From Nigrospora sphaerica (Eukaryota > Ascomycota > Sordariomycetes > Amphisphaeriales > Apiosporaceae), in the NCBI GenBank assembly GCA_018287875.1, contig JAGVVL010000009.1, forward strand, positions 124,001 to 188,000: a stretch of 64,000 bases of DNA, in the 5' to 3' direction. Of the stretch, positions 43,620 through 54,437 are shown piece after piece. Under the pieces are notes generated by a model, which saw nothing but the letters and a program-made list of their open reading frames with translations, did not search any database and had not been told where the DNA came from. The translations under genes and the position numbers were made by a program. How positions within the stretch are numbered: position 1 is the first letter of the stretch; each line of letters begins with the position of its first letter.

Positions 43620-45547
43620 AGTTCGACACCCGCCACTTGGGCCTACCCAGACTTGGGCCACCAAACCTATCGTGAGACCCCTTAAGCTGGCTTCTGGTGT
43701 CTTGTAGCCACAACTAGGCCCAGTAAGCTAAAATCTGACCTGTATCTCCTCGAGGACCTCCTCTATCTCCTGATCCTGGCTATCTTCAATTTCCGGTGTT
43801 TCCGATCGTGTGTTTGTCTGCTGGCGCGCAGACCTCCGTAGGCGGACTCGATCCGTTTCATCCATCAGCTGATACCTGGCTTGCGAGATGTCCTCCATGT
43901 CAACAAACGTCTGTTGAGACCTAGGAAGGACTCGACGCTGTTTTTGAGGTCTCTGTCTCTCGAGTGTAGCTTTTAATTGCTCAATTAGCTGCTGGTGAGC
44001 GACGTTACTAGCGGTAAGGACGTCGAAAGCCTTCTGTAGCTTCCAAAGGTCTCGACGCTGCGCTGCAGTCGCTAGCACGCTGTCCGCTGCCAACATGCGA
44101 TGTCCTAATTCCTTCACTTCCCTGCTGTTCGTTGGAGTCTTAGGTTCGTTTTCGTTTAACGCTGCGCTTTGGTCTGGTGTTTTCGCGCGCTCCGGTTCTC
44201 CTGGAGTCTGCGCGTCCGCCTGGGCAGTTAGCCTGCTGTTGAGAGGCTTGGAACGATCCCATGGAAAGATTCCAGTTGCCTCCCAGCCTCTCAGGATCTT
44301 GTCCACTGTTAGGGCTTCATTTCGAGCCCTTTTGCAAGCAGCCACGAACTCTGGCTTGCCGGCAACGGTGGCCATCATAGAATAGCAGGTGGCACGCAAA
44401 ATGGACCTGAACTTGCGCTTCAATGCGGAGAAGGGGCCAACGTCGAGGGGCTGGAGCATCTGTGAGCAGTGCGCCGGTAGGAAATTGAGCCAGAATTGCG
44501 CTTGGAGACACTCCAGGGGGAAGGCTCCGTTGGTGTGGCTGTTGTGGCCGTCGATAATGAGGTGACGCCATTGGCGATAATTCTGAGGCTTCGTCCGCGG
44601 AAGAAACACCTCACGCAACCAACGCAGCGCTATTTCGTTACTAGACCAGCCGGAGGTATTAGAGCCGAACTTCCACTGCTTGAGTTTATCGTCGCTAAGC
44701 ATTTCGTCGTCGAACCATTGCTATTGGACGTTTTTGCCGCCGAAGATAATTAAGGGGAAGAGGGCTCGGCCATCGCCAGACACACACTCCACAATAGTCA
44801 CCCAATCTCTGTTGAGGGGGTCCTTAATAAGGACCCCCTTGAGCTCAGAAGGTCCGATAACTAAGGGAGCGTCCCCAATACCGATCATCGTCCCTATCTC
44901 GTCGGCGTTATAAAGTGTGAGCTGGAGGGATGGCAGCCATCAAGGGGTCATCCAACCGTTGGAAGAACTCCTCGATATTGGTTGAACAAGCTGCGTTGGC
45001 GCGCCTCCAGTCATAGTGGACGCTGCATAAGGTCTTCAGCTCTTGATTAAGCTGCAAAAACCGCTGGATCCAGTGTCTCCCAAAGGTCTTAGGGCCTCCA
45101 GACGCTCCGGAGATCCTCAAAGCGTACATTGTGAACCTTGAGTGAGGCTGCGCGAAGCCTAACTTGGTCTGCGTCTTGACCCAGCGCACCAGACGGGCCT
45201 CCTGGCGTGGCGATGGGTTTTGCTGTTTCTCGTGAGCCTCACGAATAGTCTGTCCACCGTCAATGTGGCGTTGAAGCGTCGACCTAGGGATGGAGTATTT
45301 TCTGGCAGCGGCGCGCACAGTCAGGCCGCTTCTGTGCCCGCGAATGGCTGCTTTCATGCGTTTCTCGCGGTCAGAAGGCATGTAAATCGATGCAAAATTG
45401 AAAGGCGATGAAGATGGTCTAATAAATCTATCTATTGGAGTCCTGGTTGCTGTTTTATCTACAAGTGAAGCTGTTGGCGGTGTGGAGGATGGCGATACTT
45501 TGTTTGTGGCCCAAGTCTGGGTTGGCCCAAGTGGCGGGTGTCGAACT
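43620..45547 (-). mobile_element. Fot1/pogo-like DNA transposon, 1928 bp, with TIRs and TA target duplication
   Basis: The left end AGTTCGACACCCGCCACTTG continues to GGGCCAC at 43661. The right end is the inverse complement up to 45547, with a single mismatch in about 42 bp. TA flanks both sides (43618-43619 and 45548-45549). The ends begin AGT, as in Fot1. The single gene inside is on the minus strand. Confidence 0.85.
43728..45381 (-). pseudogene. Pogo/Fot1-type transposase, two lesions
   Basis: The N-terminal part from ATG 45381 holds an HTH of Psq type (AAARKYSIPRSTLQRHIDG) and a CENP-B/Tc5-like domain (RWVKTQTKLGFAQ...). At about 44920 a one-base deletion breaks the frame. The continuation reads YNADEIG...LVIGPSELKG...VECVSGDG. 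Near 44725 a TAG stop replaces what was probably a glutamine codon. From there to 43728 the frame is open with IIDGHNSH and LPAHCSQMLQPLDVGPF. The aspartates of YNADE, IIDGHNS and PLDVGPF are the D-D-D triad of the DDE_1 superfamily. The C-terminal tail is acidic and polar. Only two lesions in 1.6 kb imply a fairly recent loss of function. Confidence 0.85.
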
Positions 45548-45549
45548 TA

Positions 45550-46825
45550 ACGCCTGTTATAAACGTCACCGTCAGCACTGGTGTTTCGTCACACTCTACA
45601 ATCCACTTAGCGGATGAGAACCTTACGTACGTTTGAGCCGCCAGAAATCTTCCAGTCTGGCATCCGGTCGCTCGGCAAACTAGATTCAAAGCAACCCCTA
45701 TCGCTTACTTCTCCCATAGTGAACGACTCAAAATCGATTGCAAGGGCCCCTGGCTTTGTTGCCTTTTTGCCCCGCCACCACACATCTTTGGTTGATGGGA
45801 TGGAAAACACCTAATTTTCTAAATGTAGGAACAGTCTCGCTTTGGCCTTTACCAGTCCATATTTGTTAGGTCGATACCCTTGAAATTTCTGTGTGCGGCA
45901 TCGGGAGCCTCTGGCGATATCCGTTGGAGGAACCTGTGACGAATTTGTCACCAGCTATTCGCTTAATACTAGCTATCGTGATGTGTTCATATAGAATCGA
46001 GTATATTCATATCCTGCTTTTGCAATCCACAGAGGTGTGGTCGATAACAGCGAAACTGACTCACGCCGGAGAAATCAACCTGGAGCTACCTACTACTGGT
46101 CACCTAGGGGTGCCTTGCAGGACTACTCTAAAGGATAGAGGTTGCGGCTTATAAATTGGATAGGCCGTGTACGTAACAAATCTCGATGGGCATATGGAAA
46201 GGCATTGCGTACATAGGAGGTTAAGGCTCATAAGGGTAAGGTGTTGAGGACCTAAGCGAGCAATTCATTCTATTTAAATACCGTTTTCCTCCGTCACAAT
46301 GAAGCTTCTTCCTATATTTCACAGTATAAGATAGATTTGGGGCCACAAAGGAAACAGAAAGTAGTCAGAAGTATTTTAGATCTGGATGGTAGAGATCAGG
46401 ATGCTATCAAGTCAGTGTGATCTTTGAAATCCTGATATGGCCAAAAGGTCGACGATGGTAATAACTAATATATTGAACGTCAGGTGCGGGTGGTTATGGG
46501 CTGGGACTCACGACCCGGATCACTCCACGTGTTTGAATCTATAGTATCGCAGTGATAAATATATAGCCATCCGAGCTTGGTAAAGGACCAGATACAGCTA
46601 GCTGACTTTTTAAGTTCCAATCTACAAAAGCCAAAACCCGTCATTATCGTTAGCCAATGGCCCTTTAACGTGCCACGGTTGACAATATAATAGCATGAAC
46701 GGGCCCCTATCGGGAATTATACATTATTTGCCATTGCTTCATCACAATTGCCAGCCTCTTATCCTCGCAAATATCGTCGGTCCCCGAGAATGAGTCAAGA
46801 AGTTGACGTCTCCAGAATACACGCA
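45550..46825. other. AT-rich intergenic, no gene recognised
   Basis: Only short frames without homology are seen. This is the 3' flank of the patatin-like gene at right. Confidence 0.4.
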
Positions 46826-49800
46826 CTACAGTCTTCGTCTTTTGCGACCGTGCTCCTCGATAGCAGACCCTTGCATTGCTCTTTTCCGGTGATCCGACGT
46901 TCCAAAAACAGCATCGAGTTTCTGTTGTTGGATGAGACTGTCGAGCGTGAATGTAGAGCCGCTTATATTACATAGAAACCCACCGTCGTCCAGTTGAATA
47001 TAGAGTTCCTCGTGTCTACTCCCCACTTGAAACACCACTTCTTTATCAAAGCAGACGTTGGCATCCGCAGCGGCCTTTGCTCGAAGACACTCAACACTAG
47101 ACTGACTGCCGATTTGGAATGTGGCTGCGCTTTGCTCAAGTTGAGACATCAATGCCCTGAACTCGGGAGTACTCGGTCGCAGCCGACAGAGGATTTGCCC
47201 GGTGCATCTATAGGTTCCGTCGCCGCGCCGAACTGGGACCATCGTCTTTAGTTCGAAAACGAACAATTCTGCACGGATTTCGTGAACGAGGCGCCCCAGA
47301 GCCGGCGACCGCACGATTTCGTCGTGTGCTAGCCGCTCTACCTCCTTCATTCCCGATACACTATCAAGAGCTGGTCCTGGGCCTTCAAATTCGATATCGA
47401 ATCGGAAAAAATCACTACTCGTTCCCGTATATGTGTGACTGAGAAGTTGCTGCCAGGCCCGATGTGAGCTGCTGCTTTGCCAGAAGGCGCGGAAAACGCG
47501 CATCGGAAAGGAGTCACGCAGTACATGTCGCGACTCTGAAAGGATGAGATTATCGGATTTGGCGGAGCCGGTCCCGAGCGACACGACAAGGCTAGGCCTG
47601 CTTCCCGTGGCGAACGCCTCCCTGACCGCTATGGAGGCAGGGTTGTTAAAGGCAAGGCCGCCGTCCTGGAACGTTCCTAGGCCCTCAATATGCCGCGGCG
47701 TAAAATAGCTGGACGCCTGTTAGTATATGTGAGTGCAGGATTCATGGTTACTAACTAGGGCGCTGCTGTACTGCATCGAATGCTACTACAGGGTCAGCAT
47801 TTGTCTTCCATCCAATCAAGTTGGCCTCACATCTCCCAGAGGGGAATTCGGCTGAGTCCGCTTTTGGGTTTCAGGATATGGTAGTCTACTAAAATGAGTG
47901 TGGCCCTCCAAAGGTTGGCATTTGACCCACCGGTATCGTCCTTACGGTCTCCGACACCGTTGTAGTTGGTGAATACACAGGCTCTTGCTTCGCGAATAGT
48001 GGTTACTGGGATGCCAAGTTTGGTACCCATTTCCGTAGCTTTTGAGCAGGCCAGCATACTTCGTGTCCCGAGTATTCGCTGCAGGACTTGTTCGAGTTGC
48101 GCTCCAGAATACTGACTGTCCAGCAGTACAGAAGCCAAAATTCGGACAATTTGCGACAAACCTGGAATGCGAGGCCACCACCATTGACGTTGAAAGGTCC
48201 GTCGCGCGAAGGACTCAAAGTGCGTAATGCAATTCTCAATGGACCAGCCATTGACACACATAGCTGCGGCGATGATTGCCCCTAGAGGTTCCATGTCAGT
48301 ATCAATAGGATGCTTGTCAAGTCTTTCATACCGGAACTGGTTCCGTAGACAATGTCGAAGTGACCCTGCACGGGATACGGGATTCCAATGTGTTTCTCCA
48401 GAACTCGGATAAACTCTAGCGGCGCCCTGCCCCGTGTGCCTCCCCCGTCGATACTTAGGATCCGCACACTGGCGGTGTCGGGCTTGACAGCGATGTGGAC
48501 GCCGCCCGTGTCCTCGCCACATAGAAAACAGGATGTAAGGCAGTAGCTCCAAGGGTCTCCCCGGAACTCGCCAAAGACCCTCACGCAGTTCTCGCAAATA
48601 CTATGCGAGCAGGGCAAGCTGAACTGCGGTCGCCGTCTGATACAGCAGAAGCAAGTGTCATCCGAATGCGTATTGACCCACTCATCACGAAAGAGGGCGG
48701 CAACATTGCGGTGAAGCTTTTCTGCCGAGTTGAGTCTTCGGAAATCTCCGAAAAGGATCTCCATCTTTTTCTCAAGAAGTTCCACGAAATTGCTCGGCAG
48801 TGCAAAGTTCGCCGTCGTCGTTGGGGCCCAATCTTCATACACATTCCGGCAGGTGGATCTGTATAAAGCGCGGAATACATATCTAGGACCGAATACTGAA
48901 GCTAATTAGCGCCGAGCCCACAACCATGTTCATTTGACTCACAATGCATTCCGGGCGGATAATGGTCTAATATTAGAGCTGATGCAACCATCAGGATACC
49001 AAAATCTACAACAGCGGCAGGACATCGCATTGTCCTCAGGAATGTAGTGAGGTGGACTTGAAGGTCGGTTGCCGTGGGGTTCTTCCAACGCGACGCACGA
49101 ACAATGTCGAAAGGCCTCGGGTCTAGGTTTGTAAGATACCCCAAGGCACATCGCAAAAGTTCTGAAATGTGTGAAAACGAAAGCAGTAGGTCCTCTTTGC
49201 GACGTTTTCGACGTGAGAGTTGTGAGAGCGCCAAAATCTCTCTGTGTAGTCTATCCCATTGACTCTCTCTACGAGCACGGCGTGCTCTGGTCTGGGGACC
49301 CTCGACTGACAGATAAAAAATACGATACCCTTGAAAGAGAGCTTCGGCAGCCTTTTTAGTTTTACCTTGAAAGAGGTCGCGTATCGTAGTCTGCGAATCA
49401 CCTTGCAATTCTTTATCGACCACAAAAATTAGCCACGGTCGAATTCCTGTTACTGAGAAGCTGTCGGGCTGGCTAAGCCATGTTTCAAGTCGCTTAATGA
49501 CTTTCGCAATTCCTCCCAAGTCGTCAACAAAAAGACAAACCACATCTGAAAACGGGAGAAGTAGTCGATAGTGTATCAGATCTTCAACACCCCCATTCCT
49601 TTCCAAAGCTACTTTATGAACGTTGGATTCATGACACAATGGGGCCCGGTACGTCTTATTGGCTCCATGGGCCGAGGAATAACTCGCATCAAACACCAAG
49701 AACGGTTCTAAATTGCCCTGCAAAGTTGGGACATGTGTCGCAAACACGCCAACTTCACCATTGGCCCTTTTGCTGTTTGATTGCAAATGATTCACGCCAA

Positions 49801-49978
49801 AACTCTGGAAAGCGCAAATCTTTTGCTGATTACCGAGGAGGAAGATGACGTTTGGGAATCGTTCCTCCCCATCTGGGAAGATGCTTTTCAGCCTCTCAAG
49901 CCTATCAAATATTTCGAGACCGGACTGATCGTTTTGGCGTATAACTCGTAGCCAATTGGAATGTTTGCACAGCTTCAT
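46826..49978 (-). CDS. Patatin-like phospholipase with RING-like centre
   Basis: Exons: 49978-48943, 48895-48332, 48281-47931, 47888-47831, a doubtful 10-nt exon 47765-47756, and 47716-46826; about 969 aa. The N-terminal 340 residues (CLFVDDLGGIAKVIKRLETWL) are of the type found in long fungal patatin-like proteins. The middle has a RING-like cluster: CFCCIRRR...LPCSHSICENC...CFLC. The patatin domain follows: RILSIDGGGTRGRAPLEF (oxyanion loop), VYGTSSGGAI (nucleophile Ser of GxSxG) and FQDGGLAFNNP (catalytic Asp, DGG). Expected activity is serine lipid acyl hydrolase. This family is a recurrent Starship cargo. The join between WE(I/M) and SSYFTPRHIEG needs a 10-nt exon, where relatives have a longer conserved piece, so the gene may be damaged there. 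An earlier start exon is possible. Confidence 0.75.
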
Positions 49979-50157
49979 GGTTGATGCGAATATCAATACA
50001 GTTTCCCTTCCGACGTCGAGGACGGGTGCAAGTCTTATATACTATGGACAGCGGGCGGTAGACCGGCTTTTGGAGCAGGGTCTCTGCACTCATTGTTTCT
50101 TTCTAATAGCTTTTTGGATTTGACGCTGTTACGTACGTAGGTACAGTAAGTGCAGTA

Positions 50158-50706
50158 GGTAACGAAATCGGACTCCGATGTACGCATCAAGAAAACAGAG
50201 TATTCGCTTTGGCCATGCCTATTTTTGGATCGTATACCGTGTTCCTTCAGCACTGGTCAACTGTGTCATCAAATCTCCCTGGAAGACTTGGCAAACACCT
50301 GTCACCGGCAACCTGACAGGCCCATAGCAGCAGACAGAGCCCAAGTAGAAAGAGGATTCCATGTGTGAGTCATCTTCAATGGAGTGTAAAATTATCACTG
50401 GAATGGAAAATTCTCACTGGATTGTGGAAGACTGTAGAAAAGCCAATCAGGACCCGTAATGGACATAGTCCGAAAACGGACGGAGGCCAAACATGGATTG
50501 TAGCTGTCCAGGAGGATGGCGAGTGCCGAGGACGGCCAACCACGAGTCCCCAAATTATGATGACAGGTGCCTCTCAAGCCTGACAGGGGACTTGATGACA
50601 CAGTCGGTCAAGGTTCAAGGAACACAGTATACGATCCAAAAATAGGCATGGCCCGAGCAGAGACTTTTTCTCCTCGCTGCGTACGTAGGAGTCCGATTTT
50701 GTTACC
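50158..50706. mobile_element. 549-bp non-autonomous TIR element, intact copy
   Basis: GGTAACGAAATCGGACTCC at left and its complement GGAGTCCGATTTTGTTACC at right are flanked by TA (50156-50157 and 50707-50708). Further inside, GGCATGCCTATTTTTGGATC-like blocks are repeated in inverse orientation, so the TIR region extends about 90 bp. No coding capacity. It ends 146 bp before the LPMO start codon. Confidence 0.8.
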
Positions 50707-50851
50707 TACCGTATATATTCTTGCTAGATCTTGTGCAAAGACCTTGACCATCTTATTTCTATGTAGACACCAGACGTTGGTTTCAGTACAAAACAGGACC
50801 ATAATAGTCAGCTACGAGCTTGGTTTCCATTTGAACAGCAAATTGTACATA

Positions 50852-51771
50852 ATGAAACGCTCCAATCTGATTTTCGTGTTTCTTGGCGCGACGCAAGCAC
50901 ACTGTAAGTGGATGGATGTGGCCACACACACTCCTCGAAGCTAAAAGTCATGTCTCTTCACAAGATGTTTTTCCGAGCCTGGTACATCATGGTGTCACGA
51001 CACCCGCGTGGGCGTAAGTTCGTGCTCCGTGTTTCACGTTCGCAACGAGACCAACCCGTGTTGCAGTTACGTGCGTCACACCGCAAATTATGAAAGCCAC
51101 AGTCCTGTGAAAGATGTTTCTGCAGTGCAGCTGCGCTGTCATGAACTTACAGGACCTCCATACAGCACGGGAACCCTGAAGGTAGAAGCAGGGGAAACGA
51201 TCAGTTTTCAAGTTAGCCCAAATATCCAGCATCCCGGTCCCGTTGCGTTTTATATGGCCAAAGTCCCAGAGGGCCAAACGGCAGAAACTTTCCGGGGCGA
51301 AGGCGACGTGTGGTTCAAGATTTTCCATGACCAGCCCAGCTTTGGGGCTTCCCAGCTTGCGTGGCCGTCAGAAGGGGTTGCAGAACTCTCCGTCCAGATT
51401 CCCCGTTGCATTGTCGCTAGCGACTATTTACTTCGCGTGGAACATATTGGTCTTCATGGTGCCTATGACCTAGGGGCTGCCCAAGTGAGTCATCCGGCAA
51501 TCCTTAATAGATGACGTGGAATGCTCACAATATCTAGTTCTTCCAAGCCTGTGCCCAACTTTCCGTGGGTGGTTCGGGAACCGAAGAATTCCCCGGTGTT
51601 TCACTTCCTGGGAATTATTCTGTAGGTTAGATGCACACCAGTTCATCATGAGACATGTCTGACCCTTCACAGGAGACTGATCCCGGAATTCATGTGGATA
51701 TATGGTGGCCTGTACCTACCAACTACACAAATCCGGGCCCTCTACCAGTAGAATGCCTCTCTACCTCGTAG
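50852..51771 (+). CDS. AA9 lytic polysaccharide monooxygenase
   Basis: Five exons: 50852-50903, 50965-51013, 51067-51484, 51538-51621 and 51673-51771. All introns are GT-AG, 51-61 nt, and the frame is kept (233 aa). The signal peptide MKRSNLIFVFLGATQA is followed directly by His, the N-terminal copper ligand of the histidine brace. The family text follows: YVFPSLVHHGVTTPAWAYVR, NYESHSPVKDV and RCHEL, then VAFYMAKVP, WFKIFHD and YLLRVEHIGLHGA with the second copper His, then FFQACAQLSVGGSG and a YSETDPGIHVDIWW-like end. AA9 enzymes cleave cellulose or hemicellulose oxidatively outside the cell. Where relatives have Tyr in QFYxxCAQ, this protein has Phe. There is no carbohydrate-binding module. 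Confidence 0.9.
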
Positions 51772-52776
51772 TCGTTGTATATCTAGCTCTCTTTAGCCTG
51801 CAATATTGAGATGGAGATACTGGAACGAACACCAAGCGCGGACCCTACAAAGGTGGGTTTCTATTATCTTATAGGTGGCACAGAGATATTTAATTCCAGG
51901 ATGCCATCTTCTTTAACTGCACAGTAGGGATTATTGCTTAGTTATTATTTTATTATTCTTACCTTTTTCAACCTACCAAGATTATCCAACCGTCTCCGTA
52001 CATTCTGAAGCCTAGGAAAATCGTTCCAGGACAATGTCCGGCCGGATGAAAAACCTAGCTATTCCTCTAATTATGGTCTTCTGTAAGCGTTTGGAACCAG
52101 AATGCTTCGGTCTCACACTTCCGGCAGATCCGATTACGAGCTATCTTGCAAGACTCCTGGTGCTGTTCCTTTCCGTCTTCTCTAGAATATAATTCTCACT
52201 TGACATCGGTACCATATACCTACAGCGATCTTTTGCGATGGCGAAACACATTCGTGATGTAGTTCGAGTGCCTCTATCCTCTCACGATCTGAGCACATTA
52301 CCGGAATAGTGATTTATTTATACCTAGCATATGATATTCATATGCCGCATCCTATGACCTAGTTGCAAGACAAAAGCATAATTATCATGCGGATTCGGCT
52401 TCGGCACAACCCAAGTTGCGCGTAAAGATCGAAGTGGGTCCCGGGCAAGAACAGCGCAACCTGCGTGCTTATAAAGCCCCTCAGTCCTCGCTTCTATTGC
52501 CGTCGTATCTTTTATTTCTTCCATACTTTTTCCAGCATTATCAAACGCCAGAAAGTTGGATCTCATATTTTCGGCTCTTTCAAAGAGCCAGCCCTTCGGT
52601 TGGCGCCTCCAACAACACCATATCCACACTAACACGACAAATCCCCAACGCGCGCTAGGAGTCACTACACAATAGCGCTCCATCGTCCACGCTACAACAT
52701 TGTTCGTGGTAAATCAAATGCCGATCATAAACACCAAACAGCAACGCAACCATCGGCATAGATTATCCCGGCGAAG
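51772..52776. other. AT-rich intergenic, no gene recognised
   Basis: Contains the LPMO 3' flank and the chromodomain gene's promoter side. A 119-codon minus-strand frame (52683-52324) has no recognisable features. Confidence 0.35.
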
Positions 52777-53427
52777 ATGAACATAGAAGAAGTATGGGCG
52801 AACATCTTGAGTTCATCGCTCCTGGAAGAACCTCCATTCCGCGCTGCCATAAGCAAACGAAATCAGCATTCATCGATGAACCCAGAACCTGCCTCAACTC
52901 CAATACCCAGACACCCAGCTCACGACAAAGACTTTACACTACGCTCACCCACGGACTGTAACCCCCAGATTATGTCGACTGGTCAAGAGGATTGCAATAT
53001 CGGCCCGCGAAACTCCCTTGTGCCACCTGGTGCCAGCAATCATGGTCTCTCGTCCCGCACCAAGGAAAGCCGAAAGCGAGGACACGGGGCATTGAATGCG
53101 GATAAGGCACTGACTACGCGATCCAAGGCGCCCAAGGAGACAAGAAAAAGACCCAAGATGTATAAAAGACGCAAGAGATACCTTCCTAGTACCTCTAGAG
53201 CCGACATTCTCGAGGACGACATTTTCGAGGTCGAGTCACTCGTTTTTCACCGCGCCGTTTCATCAGTAGAGACCAGTCAGGTTGAGTATCTTGTCCGCTG
53301 GGCAGGTGATTGGTCTCTGGACCAGAGATACACGTGGGAGCCGGAGGAAAACATCAATGCAACACTAGTGGGCGGTTATTGGAGGCGTTTGTTTGATATT
53401 GAATTTGCGGAACAGGAGGCCGCATAG
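52777..53427 (+). CDS. Chromodomain protein
   Basis: A single exon of 216 aa. The N-terminal two thirds are polar and basic, with a lysine/arginine-rich stretch (KETRKRPKMYKRRKRYLP, about residues 108-125) suitable for nuclear import or DNA contact. Residues 140-195 form a chromodomain: IFEVESLVFHRAV...EYLVRWAGDWSLDQRYTWEPEENI, with the aromatic residues used to hold methyl-lysine (Y, W, W). The C-terminal helix is typical. Chromodomains read methylated histone tails. It may be a host heterochromatin-type factor or a fragment of a chromodomain-bearing retroelement integrase; no integrase text is seen next to it, so the first is preferred. Confidence 0.7.
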   Translation: MNIEEVWANILSSSLLEEPPFRAAISKRNQHSSMNPEPASTPIPRHPAHDKDFTLRSPTDCNPQIMSTGQEDCNIGPRNSLVPPGASNHGLSSRTKESRKRGHGALNADKALTTRSKAPKETRKRPKMYKRRKRYLPSTSRADILEDDIFEVESLVFHRAVSSVETSQVEYLVRWAGDWSLDQRYTWEPEENINATLVGGYWRRLFDIEFAEQEAA

Positions 53428-53639
53428 GAATTCACCATTCGAAACAGGCAACTAAACAGGGTCGAGTACGAAGTGCAATATATAAATTCTTTCCCTTCTA
53501 CCTTTTCGCTGCAGGTTCCTCGCCCAGCACATAACACGGTAGTGAGGGGCGAACGGCTACTACTTACGTACCACAAGGCTGGCGAAATAAGAGTTATAGT
53601 AGGTCTGCACCAACACCAACTGAGGCAAAATATGAAAGC

Positions 53640-53701
53640 TTCGAGAAGGATCCACTCGTTGGGGTCATTCTGCCCAATTCGGCAATAAAGGGTTACTCCT
53701 G
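53640..53701. repeat. End fragment adjoining the TGTTACGG element
   Basis: GTTGGGGTCATTCTGCCCAA followed by GGGTTACTCCTG matches 31335-31380 and is the complement of the inner part of the element that follows. It is probably a second, broken copy into which the next one inserted. Confidence 0.45.
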
Positions 53702-53871
53702 TGTTACGGCCTGGTAGATTGGTCCCTGCAGGAGTAACCCTTGTAGTACAGAACTGGACAGAATGATTCTAAGAAGTGGATCATTCCCGAAGCTTTTGCT
53801 TTATGCCTCAGCGGGCAGTTGTTCCAGACGCGCTGTAACATCCTGCAGGGGCCAACTGCCAGGCCGTAACA
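53702..53871. mobile_element. 170-bp TIR element, TGTTACGGCC family, best copy
   Basis: The left end TGTTACGGCCTGGTAGATTG continues GTCCCTGCAGGAGTAAC. The right end is its near-complement, CCTGCAGGGGCCAACTGCCAG then GCCGTAACA, giving TIRs of about 37 bp. The interior (GGACAGAATGATTC, then GCTTTTGCTTTATGCCTCAG) is shared with the copies at 39.6 and 43.2 kb and with the tail of the Tc1-like remnant at 31.3 kb. Confidence 0.65.
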
Positions 53872-54437
53872 ATCCGCCATGTACTTCATGATATAGCCAC
53901 ACGTACACTGTACTTATTTCAGAGTCACTCATATAGGAGGTTATCTTTTGAAAGCTAGAATATATATTATGAGATATTTATTAGAGTAACTGTGGCAATA
54001 TGAGGCTATCACTAGTTTCGCCTCTGGGATCACGTGAGGAGCTACTGGTACCTGCAGTAGGTCCTATGGAGCATGTGGGGAGCAATCCCCAGCTACAAGT
54101 ATATAGTCTGCCATCTCTGGCACTTTCTTTTGTCATTTCTAATGGACAACCTTGAACCTTTCGCTTCCTACGCCTCCTTCAGTGCGACAGTAACATTTGC
54201 GAGTCACAGACAACTTTCGTCTCGATCAAGTTCAACAGGGGATGTGTACAAATATGAATGCTGGGTGTATTGACTAGACAAAATGCTACCCTTGCCGCCA
54301 ACCATATTCATCATCTTCCTTTCTTTGATTTCATCGTTATCCAGCTCGTGTCCATTATTTGGCTTCGACTGAGCAAATTCATTGCCAGCCGATTTTCCAG
54401 CAATTGTGGTCCGCGCGGCGAAACCCGGCTCATCACG
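53872..54437. other. Intergenic, no gene recognised
   Basis: Nothing beyond short frames is seen. Confidence 0.35.

Noticed and set aside
53702..53871. Solo LTR (TG...CA ends with TGTTACGG/CCGTAACA)
   Set aside because: The terminal inverted match is about 37 bp, far longer than LTR ends, and the interior is shared with Tc1-related ends at 31.3 kb; a small TIR element fits better.
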